Shown here piece by piece: positions 5,625-12,559 of a DNA stretch of 12,559 bases. This DNA is from RGIG6353 sp045660745 (GTDB lineage Bacteria; Bacillota; Clostridia; Oscillospirales; SIG627). A program made the translations under genes and the position numbers. Each line of letters starts with the position of its first letter. Position 1 is the first letter of the stretch. Under the pieces are notes generated by a model. It saw only the letters and a program-made list of their open reading frames with translations. It was not told where the DNA came from and did not search any database. The stretch is taken from NCBI GenBank assembly GCA_045660745.1, contig JAZREJ010000043.1, positions 1 through 12,559 on the forward strand. Direction: 5' to 3'.

Positions 5625-6489
5625 ATTGCATATTCAAAAAAACTATTGCCAAAAGTCCAATTACAAGCCCTATTTTACGCGATGCCGACAGTTTTTCCTT
5701 GTAAACACCTACAGAAAACACAGTTGTAAGCACTATACCGCCTACACCTATTACAGGAAAGAAAACACTTTCAAGCATTGAAGATGATATAAGGTTTAAA
5801 ACAAAGATATTTAAAGCAGTACTTGCCACGCCCGCAATAACCGGAAGCAAAAAAGCAGTACACGGCATGTCTGATTTTTTTATACCCTTGTTCCTCGTAA
5901 AATACATGAATGCGCTTAGGAGTGCTGCAACAAAAGTTGAGCCAAGCATAAGAAGGCTTCCGTGAGAGCCGCCAAAATCTATTTGCTGATACTTCTGCAC
6001 CACAGAGCAGCCCGCGTTTCCGACTATGACAAGAAGTGAGAATAAACACCACTTAATACTCGTCCTCCCCTCCTTGCTCGGCTTGAAACAAAGCCAAAGG
6101 GATAGGAATACAAGAATAAGTCCTGTAACAACGGTATTCGATATAGGGTTATCCCAAAATACAAAGCCCCAAAGAGCAACAATTATAAGCGACAATTGCT
6201 TCACAAAAGCCGTAAGCGATGCCGAGCCGTCTCTCATCGCATAATACAGTCCGACAAAAGCGAGCACGTAAAAGACTCCAAAGCAAACAGAATACGGCAA
6301 TACATGTGGATTGAAGGAAAAATCAAAAGCGAATACCAAAGCCCACATCAAAAACGATGATGTCGTAACTATCAAGCTGTACAGAGAGGAAAAGTCTGCC
6401 CCACTTACATTTTTCTTGTTAAAGATATTAGCTGTAATACTCAAAGCACCGGAGCAACAAACAGCCCCAAGTAAAAAAAGATATTCCAA
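5623..6489 (-). CDS. EamA/DMT-family transporter
   Basis: A 288-aa protein with about ten hydrophobic helices arranged as two five-helix halves, the pattern of the drug/metabolite transporter superfamily. The first half runs from MEYLFLLGAVCCSG to the KPSKEGR linker at about residues 136-142; the second runs from IKWCLFSLLVIVGN to the end. Members move metabolites, amino acids or sugars across the cytoplasmic membrane. The substrate is not readable. The start is TTG (6489-6487), preceded at 5 nt by GAGGTG (6500-6495); no in-frame ATG or GTG lies nearby upstream. It follows the FliB-like gene by 35 bp with no promoter or terminator between, so the two are probably co-transcribed. Confidence 0.85.
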   Translation of the reverse strand: MEYLFLLGAVCCSGALSITANIFNKKNVSGADFSSLYSLIVTTSSFLMWALVFAFDFSFNPHVLPYSVCFGVFYVLAFVGLYYAMRDGSASLTAFVKQLSLIIVALWGFVFWDNPISNTVVTGLILVFLSLWLCFKPSKEGRTSIKWCLFSLLVIVGNAGCSVVQKYQQIDFGGSHGSLLMLGSTFVAALLSAFMYFTRNKGIKKSDMPCTAFLLPVIAGVASTALNIFVLNLISSSMLESVFFPVIGVGGIVLTTVFSVGVYKEKLSASRKIGLVIGLLAIVFLNMQ

Positions 6490-6524
6490 AGAATCACCTC
6501 TATCATCGCTTACTTCTTTACTTT

Positions 6525-7439
6525 TTAAATCATACCCTCTGACAACGCCGTAAGTATAGCCTCTGTGTTATCCTCGGAGTACTCTATTTCCGAAGAATAC
6601 ATTCTAAAGTATTCCGCAATATCAGACGCAACGCATCCGTGCATTTCACAAAGTGCACCTATAATAAATACGCTTGTGAGAGCAAAATCCACTATAACCG
6701 ATACATCCCATCCGTCAAGCACCCTTATCATATGACGAAAAATAAAATAGACCGTCATTTGCTCAAACATGAGCGCAAATTCCTCTTTATCAAAAATTCT
6801 GTTTTGGAATTTATATTCTTTTAAGCGCCCTATTTCGCCCGTCCATTCTTCATCGAGTCTCTCAAGGGATAAATAAAACTTACAAAGAGCATCAAGGGAC
6901 TTGTTAAGCAAAACGCTGTACTCCGACGCAAGAAGCGAAAATCTTTCGGATATCGTTTTTTCTCTTTCCTGAAGAATAGAAAATATTTTCGCTCGCTTTT
7001 CAATAAGCGCAAGCTCTTCATCATCAAAAAGAGTATTGTCAGAGCTAACGGAAAATTTTTCCTCAAAGCCGAGAATTATTCTTGCCGCCTCTTCGCAGGA
7101 AGCACCAAGCCCTGTCTCAATACATCCCGAATAGAAATTTCTGAATCTCGGGTGAAGATAACAAATATCACAAAGGGCATCCTCTCCGCACTCGGATATT
7201 ATATCACATAATCCGCAAGAATTCAAAAAAGGACACCTGTCACCCTCATCCAAAGCAAAATGAGGAGTATCACCTTCAATACTTTTTCGTATTCTTTCAC
7301 CCAGAGGAGTATCAAGGGCAAGATAAAGCTCTAATGTATCATCATCTATATCTATTTCCCAGCCAATGCAACAGCTGTGAGTACATTTATCTGCAATACA
7401 CTTAAACCTTCCGTAATAATTCGGGAACAGTTCTTTCAA
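6525..7439 (-). CDS. fliB: FliB-like lysine-N-methylase (cysteine-rich Fe-S protein)
   Basis: The 304-aa protein carries the FliB family core. It opens with PNYYGRFKC14 and continues C19-THSC23-C24-IGWEIDID. After the C69-PFL segment come C75, C78, C84, then LC90-DIC93-YLHPRF and a further Cys in GASCEEAARI. FliB of Salmonella methylates lysines of flagellin and is reported to use an iron-sulfur cluster with SAM. Those cysteines are the likely cluster ligands. This protein is shorter than the roughly 400-aa enteric enzyme, and no flagellar gene is in the window, so the target may be another protein. Many Clostridia carry such orphan copies. The start is TTG (7439-7437) with GAGGTG (7450-7445) 5 nt upstream. 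No promoter is obvious between it and the terminator just upstream. Confidence 0.83.
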   Translation of the reverse strand: MKELFPNYYGRFKCIADKCTHSCCIGWEIDIDDDTLELYLALDTPLGERIRKSIEGDTPHFALDEGDRCPFLNSCGLCDIISECGEDALCDICYLHPRFRNFYSGCIETGLGASCEEAARIILGFEEKFSVSSDNTLFDDEELALIEKRAKIFSILQEREKTISERFSLLASEYSVLLNKSLDALCKFYLSLERLDEEWTGEIGRLKEYKFQNRIFDKEEFALMFEQMTVYFIFRHMIRVLDGWDVSVIVDFALTSVFIIGALCEMHGCVASDIAEYFRMYSSEIEYSEDNTEAILTALSEGMI

Positions 7440-7463
7440 AATATCACCTCAATTACGAAAAAG

Positions 7464-7488
7464 AAAAGACAACAAAACGTTGTCCTTT
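7464..7488 (-). terminator. Terminator after the CE15-like hydrolase gene
   Basis: The minus strand forms AAAGGACAAC (7488-7479), a 5-nt loop, and GTTGTCTTTT (7473-7464), with one G-T pair in a 10-bp stem, then CTTTTT. It sits 36 bp after the hydrolase stop and ahead of the FliB-like gene. The downstream pair therefore needs read-through or a promoter I cannot recognise in 7440-7523. Confidence 0.75.
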
Positions 7489-7523
7489 CCTCTTAAATCG
7501 ACAAGGGTTCGACTCCATTCGGC

Positions 7524-8654
7524 TTATACAGGTACGTGATATTCACGCTCCGGCTTTTTGCCGAATTTCATATCAAGGAATTTAATATATTTCTGCCAAT
7601 CCTCGCGCGAAAGATAATGCAAATCATCACGCAAGTGATAGCTCACACAACCATCGGTAAAATGGTCACCGACTTCAGGGAGTCTGTCTGGGCACACAAG
7701 TCCGCGTTTGCCGTAAAGCTCCCAAGCCTTAGATGCATGAAGAGTTGTCAAAAACTCAGATTTGGGATCGGCACCGATATCGAGGCGTGCCGAACCGACA
7801 AGAAGATAACGCGGAGCGATAAGTGCAAGAAGGAAGCTCTGATCATAGGGCTTATCGTCCTCTGCCTCAGCAAACTTTTTAAAGTTTTCGCAGAAGAAAT
7901 TCCAGCTGCCCGCTCTGAGGAATGCCTTAATTTTTTCTCCTTCGCCGAACTTTGAGGAAGCGGCACCTCCGTACCCCGAATTATTAGATACAGCTGCCGC
8001 AAAACGCTCGTCTTGAGCAGCACACCAAAGAGCAGTTTTTCCAAGCCTCGAATGACCTATGACCGCAACGTGTTCAACATCAAGCTGTTCTGACTTTTCT
8101 GCAATAAGATAATCCATTATTCGGCTTGCACCGTATGCCCAAAGACCGACCTTTCCCATCTCATCCCCAGCTCTCTCTGAGGGAATTTTGAAAAAAGCAC
8201 CGAAGCCGTTTGTAAAATCTCCGCCGCGGTTATCGTTGCAAAGGTCCTGATAATCAACTACAACAACAGCCCAGCCTGCATCCAGTATCTCCTCAAGCGG
8301 CGTGAATTTTTCGGGAACCTGTTTAAATGCTATATGTAAAAATACGTTAGGGCGAACTACCTTGTAGGGGGTATGTATCGTGATGGGAAAGGTACATTCT
8401 CCGTACTTGGGATGCTCAACCTTTATTTCAACCTTTTCGTAAAGAGCCTTACCAGCCACCCCGTTTACCGCTGATTCAACAACGGTACCGGAAACGCGAG
8501 TCGGCTTTTCAAGTGTCTTTCCGTAAGAATAGGTTTCGAGAAGCTCTAACATCTCACGGCGTCTTTTTTCCCAGTTTTCAAGAGTCACGGAAGTGCCGTC
8601 GTTCATCTTAAGTATAGGAAGGTAATCTCTTTGTGCAAGTAATTCCCGAAGCAT
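7524..8654 (-). CDS. Alpha/beta hydrolase, CE15 (glucuronoyl esterase)-like
   Basis: A 376-aa serine hydrolase. The nucleophile elbow GHSRLGKTALW (200-210, Ser202) matches the G-C/H-S-R-x-G-K signature of carbohydrate esterase family 15. SNNSGYGGAA follows, as in bacterial members, and the likely catalytic His is H346 in the segment HYLSREDW. The catalytic acid is less clear: the Glu found in some members before SGxGG is Asn here, and the LDIGADPKSEF segment may supply an acid. CE15 enzymes cleave esters of glucuronoyl groups on xylan. No signal peptide is visible, unlike the fungal enzymes, so this protein should act in the cytoplasm, perhaps on imported oligosaccharides. It has its own promoter, AAGGAG 7-8 nt before the ATG, and a terminator. 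The reaction assignment is tentative. Confidence 0.75.
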   Translation of the reverse strand: MLRELLAQRDYLPILKMNDGTSVTLENWEKRRREMLELLETYSYGKTLEKPTRVSGTVVESAVNGVAGKALYEKVEIKVEHPKYGECTFPITIHTPYKVVRPNVFLHIAFKQVPEKFTPLEEILDAGWAVVVVDYQDLCNDNRGGDFTNGFGAFFKIPSERAGDEMGKVGLWAYGASRIMDYLIAEKSEQLDVEHVAVIGHSRLGKTALWCAAQDERFAAAVSNNSGYGGAASSKFGEGEKIKAFLRAGSWNFFCENFKKFAEAEDDKPYDQSFLLALIAPRYLLVGSARLDIGADPKSEFLTTLHASKAWELYGKRGLVCPDRLPEVGDHFTDGCVSYHLRDDLHYLSREDWQKYIKFLDMKFGKKPEREYHVPV

Positions 8655-8688
8655 ATCGCATCTCCTTTTTTGTCCATTAACCGGAACA

Positions 8689-8717
8689 ATTCTACATCAA
8701 ATTTGGTAAGCTGTCAA
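8689..8717 (-). promoter_or_regulatory. Sigma-A promoter of the CE15-like hydrolase gene
   Basis: TTGACA (8717-8712), a 17-bp spacer and TAGAAT (8694-8689, five of six matches). The start is near 8682, giving a leader of about 28 nt with AAGGAG. No convincing terminator separates it from the aldo/keto reductase upstream, so the hydrolase may be read both from here and by read-through. Confidence 0.8.
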
Positions 8718-8745
8718 GCGTTTTTACTTTTAAAGTTATGAAATT

Positions 8746-9591
8746 TTAAAAGCTTATTTCATCTGAATTATGTGCCGAGCCTCCGATAAATGGAAGCTCA
8801 TCAATTCGCGCGATGTCATATGTGTCTAATTCAAAATCGAATATTTCGGTATTTTGAAGTATTCTTTCAGGTGTTACCGACTTAGGAAGCGGAACGGCAT
8901 TGTGCTCAAGACACCAACGAAGGCAAACCTGAGCCGATGTTTTTGAGTGCTTTGCGGCTATCTCACACAGTGTTTCGTTTTCAAGTACCTTACCTGCTCC
9001 GAGAGGTGCCCATGCTTCAACGAGTATTCCGTTCTTCTCGCAATATGCAAAAGTATCCTTTTGCATAAAGCCGGGGTGGAATTCAATTTGGTTTACCATA
9101 GGCTGAATCTCCGTCTCCATAAGAGCCTTGAGGTGGTGCTCGTAGAAGTTAGAAACTCCTATTGCCTTGATTCGTCCATCCTTATAAAGCTCGGTGAGTG
9201 CCTTCCAAGACGAGAGGTTTATCTCCTCCCAGTTATCAAATTGCTTCTTAACCGCAGGCCAATGGAGAAGATAGAGATCAAGGTAATCAACGCCAAGATC
9301 ATTGACTGTTTTTTCGAAGGCACGCATAGCTTTATCATATCCTCGCTCTGTATTCCAAAGCTTACTTGTCAAAAATATTTCACTTCTGTCAACGCCCGAG
9401 CGTCTGATGCCCTCACCAACACTTACCTCGTTTTCATAGCGTGCGGCGGTGTCGATATGGCGATAACCGATACGAAGCGCCTCTGCAACCGACTCCACCG
9501 CAACGTCTCCGTCAGGTGTGCGCCATGTACCATAACCGAGTATCGGTATTTCATAACCGTTTGAAAGCTTTCTTTTTGTGTTAAAATCCAT
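8746..9591 (-). CDS. Aldo/keto reductase
   Basis: A 281-aa NAD(P)H-dependent (beta/alpha)8 oxidoreductase that interconverts carbonyls and alcohols on sugars or other metabolites. The catalytic tetrad is complete: D47 (HIDTA), Y52 (ARYENE), K77 (TSKLW) and H110 (LLHWP). Family segments GRIKAIGVSNF, PMVNQIEFHP, EAWAPLG and the cofactor-binding PLPKSVTPERILQN are intact. The length is normal for the AKR5-like group of 2,5-diketogluconate and related reductases. It starts 2 bp after the stop of the second TIM-barrel gene, with GGAG upstream, making it the third gene of that operon. The substrate is not fixed by sequence; the neighbours point to sugars. Confidence 0.93.
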   Translation of the reverse strand: MDFNTKRKLSNGYEIPILGYGTWRTPDGDVAVESVAEALRIGYRHIDTAARYENEVSVGEGIRRSGVDRSEIFLTSKLWNTERGYDKAMRAFEKTVNDLGVDYLDLYLLHWPAVKKQFDNWEEINLSSWKALTELYKDGRIKAIGVSNFYEHHLKALMETEIQPMVNQIEFHPGFMQKDTFAYCEKNGILVEAWAPLGAGKVLENETLCEIAAKHSKTSAQVCLRWCLEHNAVPLPKSVTPERILQNTEIFDFELDTYDIARIDELPFIGGSAHNSDEISF

Positions 9592-9593
9592 AA

Positions 9594-10469
9594 TTATTCT
9601 CCAATTACCATTTTCTCAAATTTTGCTACAGAATCGTAAAGGTTACAAACGCCCTCGAATACATTGCTCTCATCAAAGGCTTCGAGATAATGAACAGCCT
9701 CGAGTGTGTACCAGCCCTTATATCCGATATCACGGAGTGCCTTTGCAACAGGCTCAAAATCAACGTTAAGAGAGAAAGGTATCTGATGGTTATCATGCTT
9801 TAAGTCAACGTCATGGATGTGGAGAGACTCAAGCTTATCTCCGAGAGTATATATCATATCGACAGCGCTTGTATTTGTCCCCTTCATTTCAGCGTGACCG
9901 ATATCAAGACAAGCCACGTAAAAATCATCAGGCAAAGCATCAAGATGCGCCTTGAAGTCAGTATGAGGCGAACAAGCAAGAGGGGTTGCATGATCGTTTT
10001 CAACATCCCAGCCCCACATATTTTCGGTGGCTATCTTTACCCCATGCTCCTTCGCAAAGGGCAAAAGCTTTGCATACATTTCTGCATTCTGTTCTGCTGT
10101 AGAAAAGCAATCGGGGTGTATAATACAATGCTCACCGCCTGCGATTGCGGTACATTCAATAGCACGCTTAATAAACTTTTCAAAGCGGTCATATGCAGCA
10201 ATATAACAAGGAAACGGAGCGTGAGACTGGTTACATACGATTCCGCTGTCATCGGCAATACGACGAAGCTTTTTTGCAAAATCAAGATAATTATCCTGTG
10301 CAAGAGGGTGGTCGGTAAAATAGTAGTTCAAGGTTTCTCTGCCGCTACATTTCATCATGCCCGTCATGGAAAAATCCCATGCCTCAAAGCCTGCCTTTGC
10401 AACAAGCTCAACCGCTTTTTCTTCTCCTACAATTCTTGCAATCGAGTTAATTTCTGTTGATGTTCTCAT
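9594..10469 (-). CDS. Xylose isomerase-like TIM-barrel sugar epimerase/isomerase, copy 2
   Basis: A 291-aa member of the AP-endonuclease-2/xylose-isomerase-like TIM-barrel family, which includes sugar-phosphate isomerases, tagatose/psicose 3-epimerases and inosose dehydratase-type enzymes. Likely metal ligands are E149 (ATENM), D189 and H192 (LDIGHAE), H219 (LHIHD) and E257 (TLEA), with CNQSHAPFPC near residue 80 lining the site. It is a close relative of the gene just upstream, roughly half to 60% identical by eye, and starts 4 bp after it with AAAGGA upstream. It differs mainly at residues 36-52, 90-100, 155-172 and in the C-terminal loop, positions that often shape substrate choice. Confidence 0.9.
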   Translation of the reverse strand: MRTSTEINSIARIVGEEKAVELVAKAGFEAWDFSMTGMMKCSGRETLNYYFTDHPLAQDNYLDFAKKLRRIADDSGIVCNQSHAPFPCYIAAYDRFEKFIKRAIECTAIAGGEHCIIHPDCFSTAEQNAEMYAKLLPFAKEHGVKIATENMWGWDVENDHATPLACSPHTDFKAHLDALPDDFYVACLDIGHAEMKGTNTSAVDMIYTLGDKLESLHIHDVDLKHDNHQIPFSLNVDFEPVAKALRDIGYKGWYTLEAVHYLEAFDESNVFEGVCNLYDSVAKFEKMVIGE

Positions 10470-10473
10470 ATCA

Positions 10474-11346
10474 TTATCCTTTAAGAAACATTTGTTCTAT
10501 TTTATTTATCGTGTCACACATAGTCTTAAGACCTGCGACATAAGTGTCCTGTGTAAGCATTCTTGTAAAGCCGTTTGCCTCAAGGGTAAACCACCCCTTA
10601 TAGTCAATTGATTTAAGCGCCTTGACTATCGCATCAAAATCAACTCTTTTGGTAAAGGGAAGGTCGTGTGTATCAAAGCTTTTGTCACAATCGTGAATGT
10701 GAAGTGACTGAAGCTTATCACCGAGAGCAAGTATCATTCCCACCGCATCCGTACCGTCGTGCATTATCTCCGCGTGACCGATATCAAGACATGCAACGTA
10801 ATATTCATCGTCAATAAGCTTAAGATGGCGGTTAAAATCCTCTGCCGTACCGCAAGCACCGAATGCGGACTCGTTGGTTTCTCTGTTCCACGAATACATA
10901 TTTTCTGTTGCAATCTTCACTCCGCAAGCCTTTGCAAAGGGCAACAGCTCGGCGTGCATCTCGGCATTTCTTTCTGCCGTCTCATACACGTCGGGATGAA
11001 TTATACATATTTCTCCTCCTGCCTCCGCAGTACACTCAATCGCACGGAGAAGCCATTCACGAGTAACGAAAAACTCCGAAACGAAGCAAGGGAACGGAGC
11101 GTGTGACTGATTACATACAATTCCGTTATCCTCACCGATACGGCGAAGTCTTCTTGCAAAATCAAGATAATTTTTCTGCGCAAGCGGATGCTCGGTCGGG
11201 GCATAAAGTTTCTTTCCCCAATCGCATTTCCACATGTCTATCATAGAAAAATCCCATCCGTCAAAGCCTGCCGTTGCTATCTGCTCTATCGCACGTTCCT
11301 CTCCTACAAGCTTTGAAATAACTGATATTTCGGTAGATGTTTTCAT
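10474..11346 (-). CDS. Xylose isomerase-like TIM-barrel sugar epimerase/isomerase, copy 1
   Basis: A 290-aa paralogue of the following gene with the same framework: GFDGWDFSM near the start, CNQSHAPFPC at 78-87, IIHPD at 115-119, E148 (ATENM), D188 and H191 (LDIGHAE), H218 (LHIHD) and E256 (TLEA). The metal-binding set looks complete in both copies, so neither appears degenerate. It is the first gene behind a clear promoter (11405-11377), with GGTGAG before the ATG. Operon order is TIM barrel, TIM barrel, aldo/keto reductase, which suggests successive isomerisation and reduction of a sugar or cyclitol. The exact reaction is not readable. Confidence 0.9.
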   Translation of the reverse strand: MKTSTEISVISKLVGEERAIEQIATAGFDGWDFSMIDMWKCDWGKKLYAPTEHPLAQKNYLDFARRLRRIGEDNGIVCNQSHAPFPCFVSEFFVTREWLLRAIECTAEAGGEICIIHPDVYETAERNAEMHAELLPFAKACGVKIATENMYSWNRETNESAFGACGTAEDFNRHLKLIDDEYYVACLDIGHAEIMHDGTDAVGMILALGDKLQSLHIHDCDKSFDTHDLPFTKRVDFDAIVKALKSIDYKGWFTLEANGFTRMLTQDTYVAGLKTMCDTINKIEQMFLKG

Positions 11347-11376
11347 TGCCTCACCCGCTAATTCTTATTTGACTTA

Positions 11377-11405
11377 ATTATATCAAAACAAATTTACAAA
11401 TTCAA
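11377..11405 (-). promoter_or_regulatory. Sigma-A promoter of the TIM-barrel/aldo-keto reductase operon
   Basis: TTGAAT (11405-11400), a 17-bp spacer ending in TGA, and a perfect TATAAT (11382-11377), which also makes an extended -10. The start is near 11370, with a leader of about 24 nt. It lies between the strong upstream terminator and the first TIM-barrel gene. No clear operator palindrome is visible around it. Confidence 0.85.
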
Positions 11406-11418
11406 CACTTTTTCAAAA

Positions 11419-11450
11419 AAATGCCAACCGTTTTTTCACGGTTGGCATTT
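11419..11450 (-). terminator. Strong terminator after the Gfo/Idh/MocA gene
   Basis: A perfect 13-bp stem pairs 11419-11431 with 11438-11450 (core ATGCCAACCGT/ACGGTTGGCAT) around a 6-nt loop. On the minus strand it is followed by TTTTTTG. It begins 3 bp after the stop codon of the oxidoreductase. Confidence 0.95.
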
Positions 11451-11453
11451 GTT

Positions 11454-12494
11454 TTAGAAATTATACTCTATCTTTTCGGGCACGCCTGTTTCTGCGGACT
11501 TGATAATAGCCTCACAAACAGCAATTGTAGATGCGCCCTCTTCACCCTTGATGGTGACTTCCTTATCGTTAAGAACGATGTCGCAGAATTCAAACACCTC
11601 GGTGCGGATGTTATGGTTATTGATGGTTACGGGAATCTTCATTTCGATATTCTTCATGGAGGATCCGTAAAGGCTTGTCTTGCCCTCGAAGTTCTCGAAG
11701 AATACACTAAGAGTATTCGACGTATTGTCACAGATAATGGTACCCTTTGTACCGTAGATGCAGGTACGCATGGTATAGTTACGCTTACAGCCCGTAGAAA
11801 CGAAGACCTTACCCATTACGTTATTCGGGAACTTGAGGACTGCAATTGCACTGTCGTCACAGGGCCAGTCAACGAGCACCTTCTTGTTTGTATAGCCATA
11901 TGCCTCTTCGGGATTTCCCGCAATCCAACGAAGGAGGTCAACCGCATGACATCCGCCGCCCGATACGGGATGACGCTTGTCAACGGGATCGTTTCTCCAA
12001 TGAAAGGGCATTGAGGAATAGTCGTGCGCATACTCGGATTCAACGAAGAAAAGCTCTCCGATGTCGCCTGAATCAACGATGTGCTTTGCGAGAACGAAAG
12101 CAGGTGTAAGACGGCATACCTGACCTATCATGATCTTCTTGCCTGTCTTCTTACCGCAGTCAATCATTGCACGGCAATCGTCTGTATGAAGTGCAAAAGG
12201 CTTTTCGCAAAGCACGTGCTTGCCCGCTTCAAGAGATGCCACAACCATTTCACGGTGAATCTGGTCGGGAGTTGCGATGATAACGGCATCAACGTCATCT
12301 CTTGCGATAACCTCCTTCCAATCAGCCGTCTTTAAAAGGCAGTTTACGTCCTTAGTATTTCTTTCAAGAACGGCATCATCAGTGTCACAAGCAATAACAC
12401 CTGCAACATTGGGACATTCAGCAGCTGCTTTGAGGTGAGAAACACCGATTCCGCCAACTCCTATAACGCCTATAACGAGTTTATTGTCAAACAT
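11454..12494 (-). CDS. Gfo/Idh/MocA-family oxidoreductase
   Basis: A 346-aa NAD(P)-dependent dehydrogenase of the glucose-fructose oxidoreductase/inositol 2-dehydrogenase family. The N-terminal Rossmann domain shows GVGGIG (12-17), acidic D37 at the end of beta-2 (favouring NAD), ATPDQIHRE (74-82) and the catalytic-site EKP (97-99, K98). The C-terminal domain has the GGGCH183AVD186 motif, giving the usual Lys, Asp and His catalytic set. It acts in the cytoplasm on a sugar, cyclitol or amino-sugar ring hydroxyl. The gene starts 2 bp after the stop of a preceding gene, with AAGGA before the ATG, so it is the last gene of an operon that begins outside the window. Codon use is somewhat richer in C/G at third positions than in the FliB/EamA pair, perhaps reflecting expression level. 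Confidence 0.93.
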   Translation of the reverse strand: MFDNKLVIGVIGVGGIGVSHLKAAAECPNVAGVIACDTDDAVLERNTKDVNCLLKTADWKEVIARDDVDAVIIATPDQIHREMVVASLEAGKHVLCEKPFALHTDDCRAMIDCGKKTGKKIMIGQVCRLTPAFVLAKHIVDSGDIGELFFVESEYAHDYSSMPFHWRNDPVDKRHPVSGGGCHAVDLLRWIAGNPEEAYGYTNKKVLVDWPCDDSAIAVLKFPNNVMGKVFVSTGCKRNYTMRTCIYGTKGTIICDNTSNTLSVFFENFEGKTSLYGSSMKNIEMKIPVTINNHNIRTEVFEFCDIVLNDKEVTIKGEEGASTIAVCEAIIKSAETGVPEKIEYNF

Positions 12495-12496
12495 TC

Positions 12497-12559
12497 TTAG
12501 ATTCCTTTCTGCATTTCGTCGATGCTTTCAAGAATAGCATCTGCCATGTAGTCAAGCTG
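12497..12559 (-). CDS. C-terminus of an unidentified protein (partial)
   Basis: An open frame enters from the right edge and ends at TAA (12499-12497). It encodes 20 residues reading LDYMADAILESIDEMQKGI after a Gln: an amphipathic, acidic helix. It ends 2 bp before the oxidoreductase start, and that gene's AAGGA lies within its last codons, so the two are co-transcribed. The fragment is too short to assign a family; carbohydrate enzymes are likely from context only. Confidence 0.75.
   Translation of the reverse strand, partial: QLDYMADAILESIDEMQKGI

Noticed and set aside
7500..7523. GGGTTCGACTCC, which resembles the T-arm of a tRNA, possibly a tRNA 3' end or attachment site
   Set aside because: The middle base pair of the T-stem does not form, there is no D-arm or anticodon arm upstream, and the stretch lies directly between the hydrolase stop and its terminator. 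A chance match is more likely.
8727..8752. AT-rich inverted repeat CTTTTAAA/TTTAAAAG at the end of the aldo/keto reductase gene as a terminator
   Set aside because: The 8-bp stem is nearly all A-T, the loop is 10 nt, and no U tract follows on the minus strand, so it is unlikely to stop transcription.
8947..9564. Plus-strand open frame of 205 codons opposite the aldo/keto reductase, with similar long plus-strand frames at 9813-10460 and 11421-12014
   Set aside because: They are antisense to well-supported enzymes with intact catalytic motifs, have no ribosome binding site or promoter, and encode no recognisable domain.
1..12559. CRISPR array, rRNA, or integron-type repeats
   Set aside because: No regularly spaced direct repeats, rRNA-like segments or integrase genes were seen; all intergenic spaces are short and accounted for by promoters and terminators.

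Overview
The window looks like chromosomal DNA from a strictly anaerobic, low-to-mid GC Firmicute of the Clostridia (gut Oscillospirales/Lachnospirales type). The reasons are strong AGGAGG-type ribosome binding sites, sigma-A promoters of TTGACA-N17-TATAAT type, short hairpin-plus-U terminators, very tight gene packing, a glycyl-radical-enzyme activase and occasional TTG starts. Every convincing gene is on the minus strand, so transcription runs from high to low coordinates. No species can be named from this sequence alone.

Read in the direction of transcription, there are four main blocks. (1) At 12559-11454 the tail of an unidentified gene is followed by a Gfo/Idh/MocA oxidoreductase and a strong terminator (11419-11450). 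(2) At 11405-7524 a clear promoter drives two tandem paralogous xylose-isomerase-like TIM-barrel proteins and an aldo/keto reductase. A second clear promoter (8717-8689) then drives a cytoplasmic CE15-like alpha/beta hydrolase, which ends at a terminator (7464-7488). Together with block 1 this reads as intracellular processing of unusual sugars, uronates or inositol-like compounds. (3) At 7439-5623 lie a FliB-like Fe-S lysine methylase and an EamA-type ten-helix transporter. Both use TTG starts with the same GAGGTG ribosome binding site geometry, and the pair ends at a terminator. (4) At 5578-140 a compact eight-gene operon runs: SPFH/band-7 membrane protein, ribbon-helix-helix regulator, shikimate-kinase-like P-loop kinase, ABC-2 exporter ATPase and permease, nitroreductase, VOC/glyoxalase-like protein and glycyl-radical-enzyme activase. 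The genes abut or overlap, four times as ATGA. The promoter carries two identical 10-bp palindromes one helical turn apart over its -10 and start point, probably the operator of the operon's own ribbon-helix-helix protein.

Positions 1-127 hold what looks like the left end of a different unit: a perfect 9-bp hairpin, an extended -10 promoter, and a perfect 16-bp inverted repeat. One arm of the repeat covers the Shine-Dalgarno of a gene that starts at position 5 and leaves the window. This matches the layout known for IS200/IS605-family left ends, but the transposase body is outside the window, so the call is tentative.

The best candidate for an undescribed system is block 4: a self-regulated membrane-scaffold/exporter/redox operon. 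Its shikimate-kinase-like protein lacks the usual shikimate-binding arginine, and it ends in a radical-SAM activase with no visible target enzyme.
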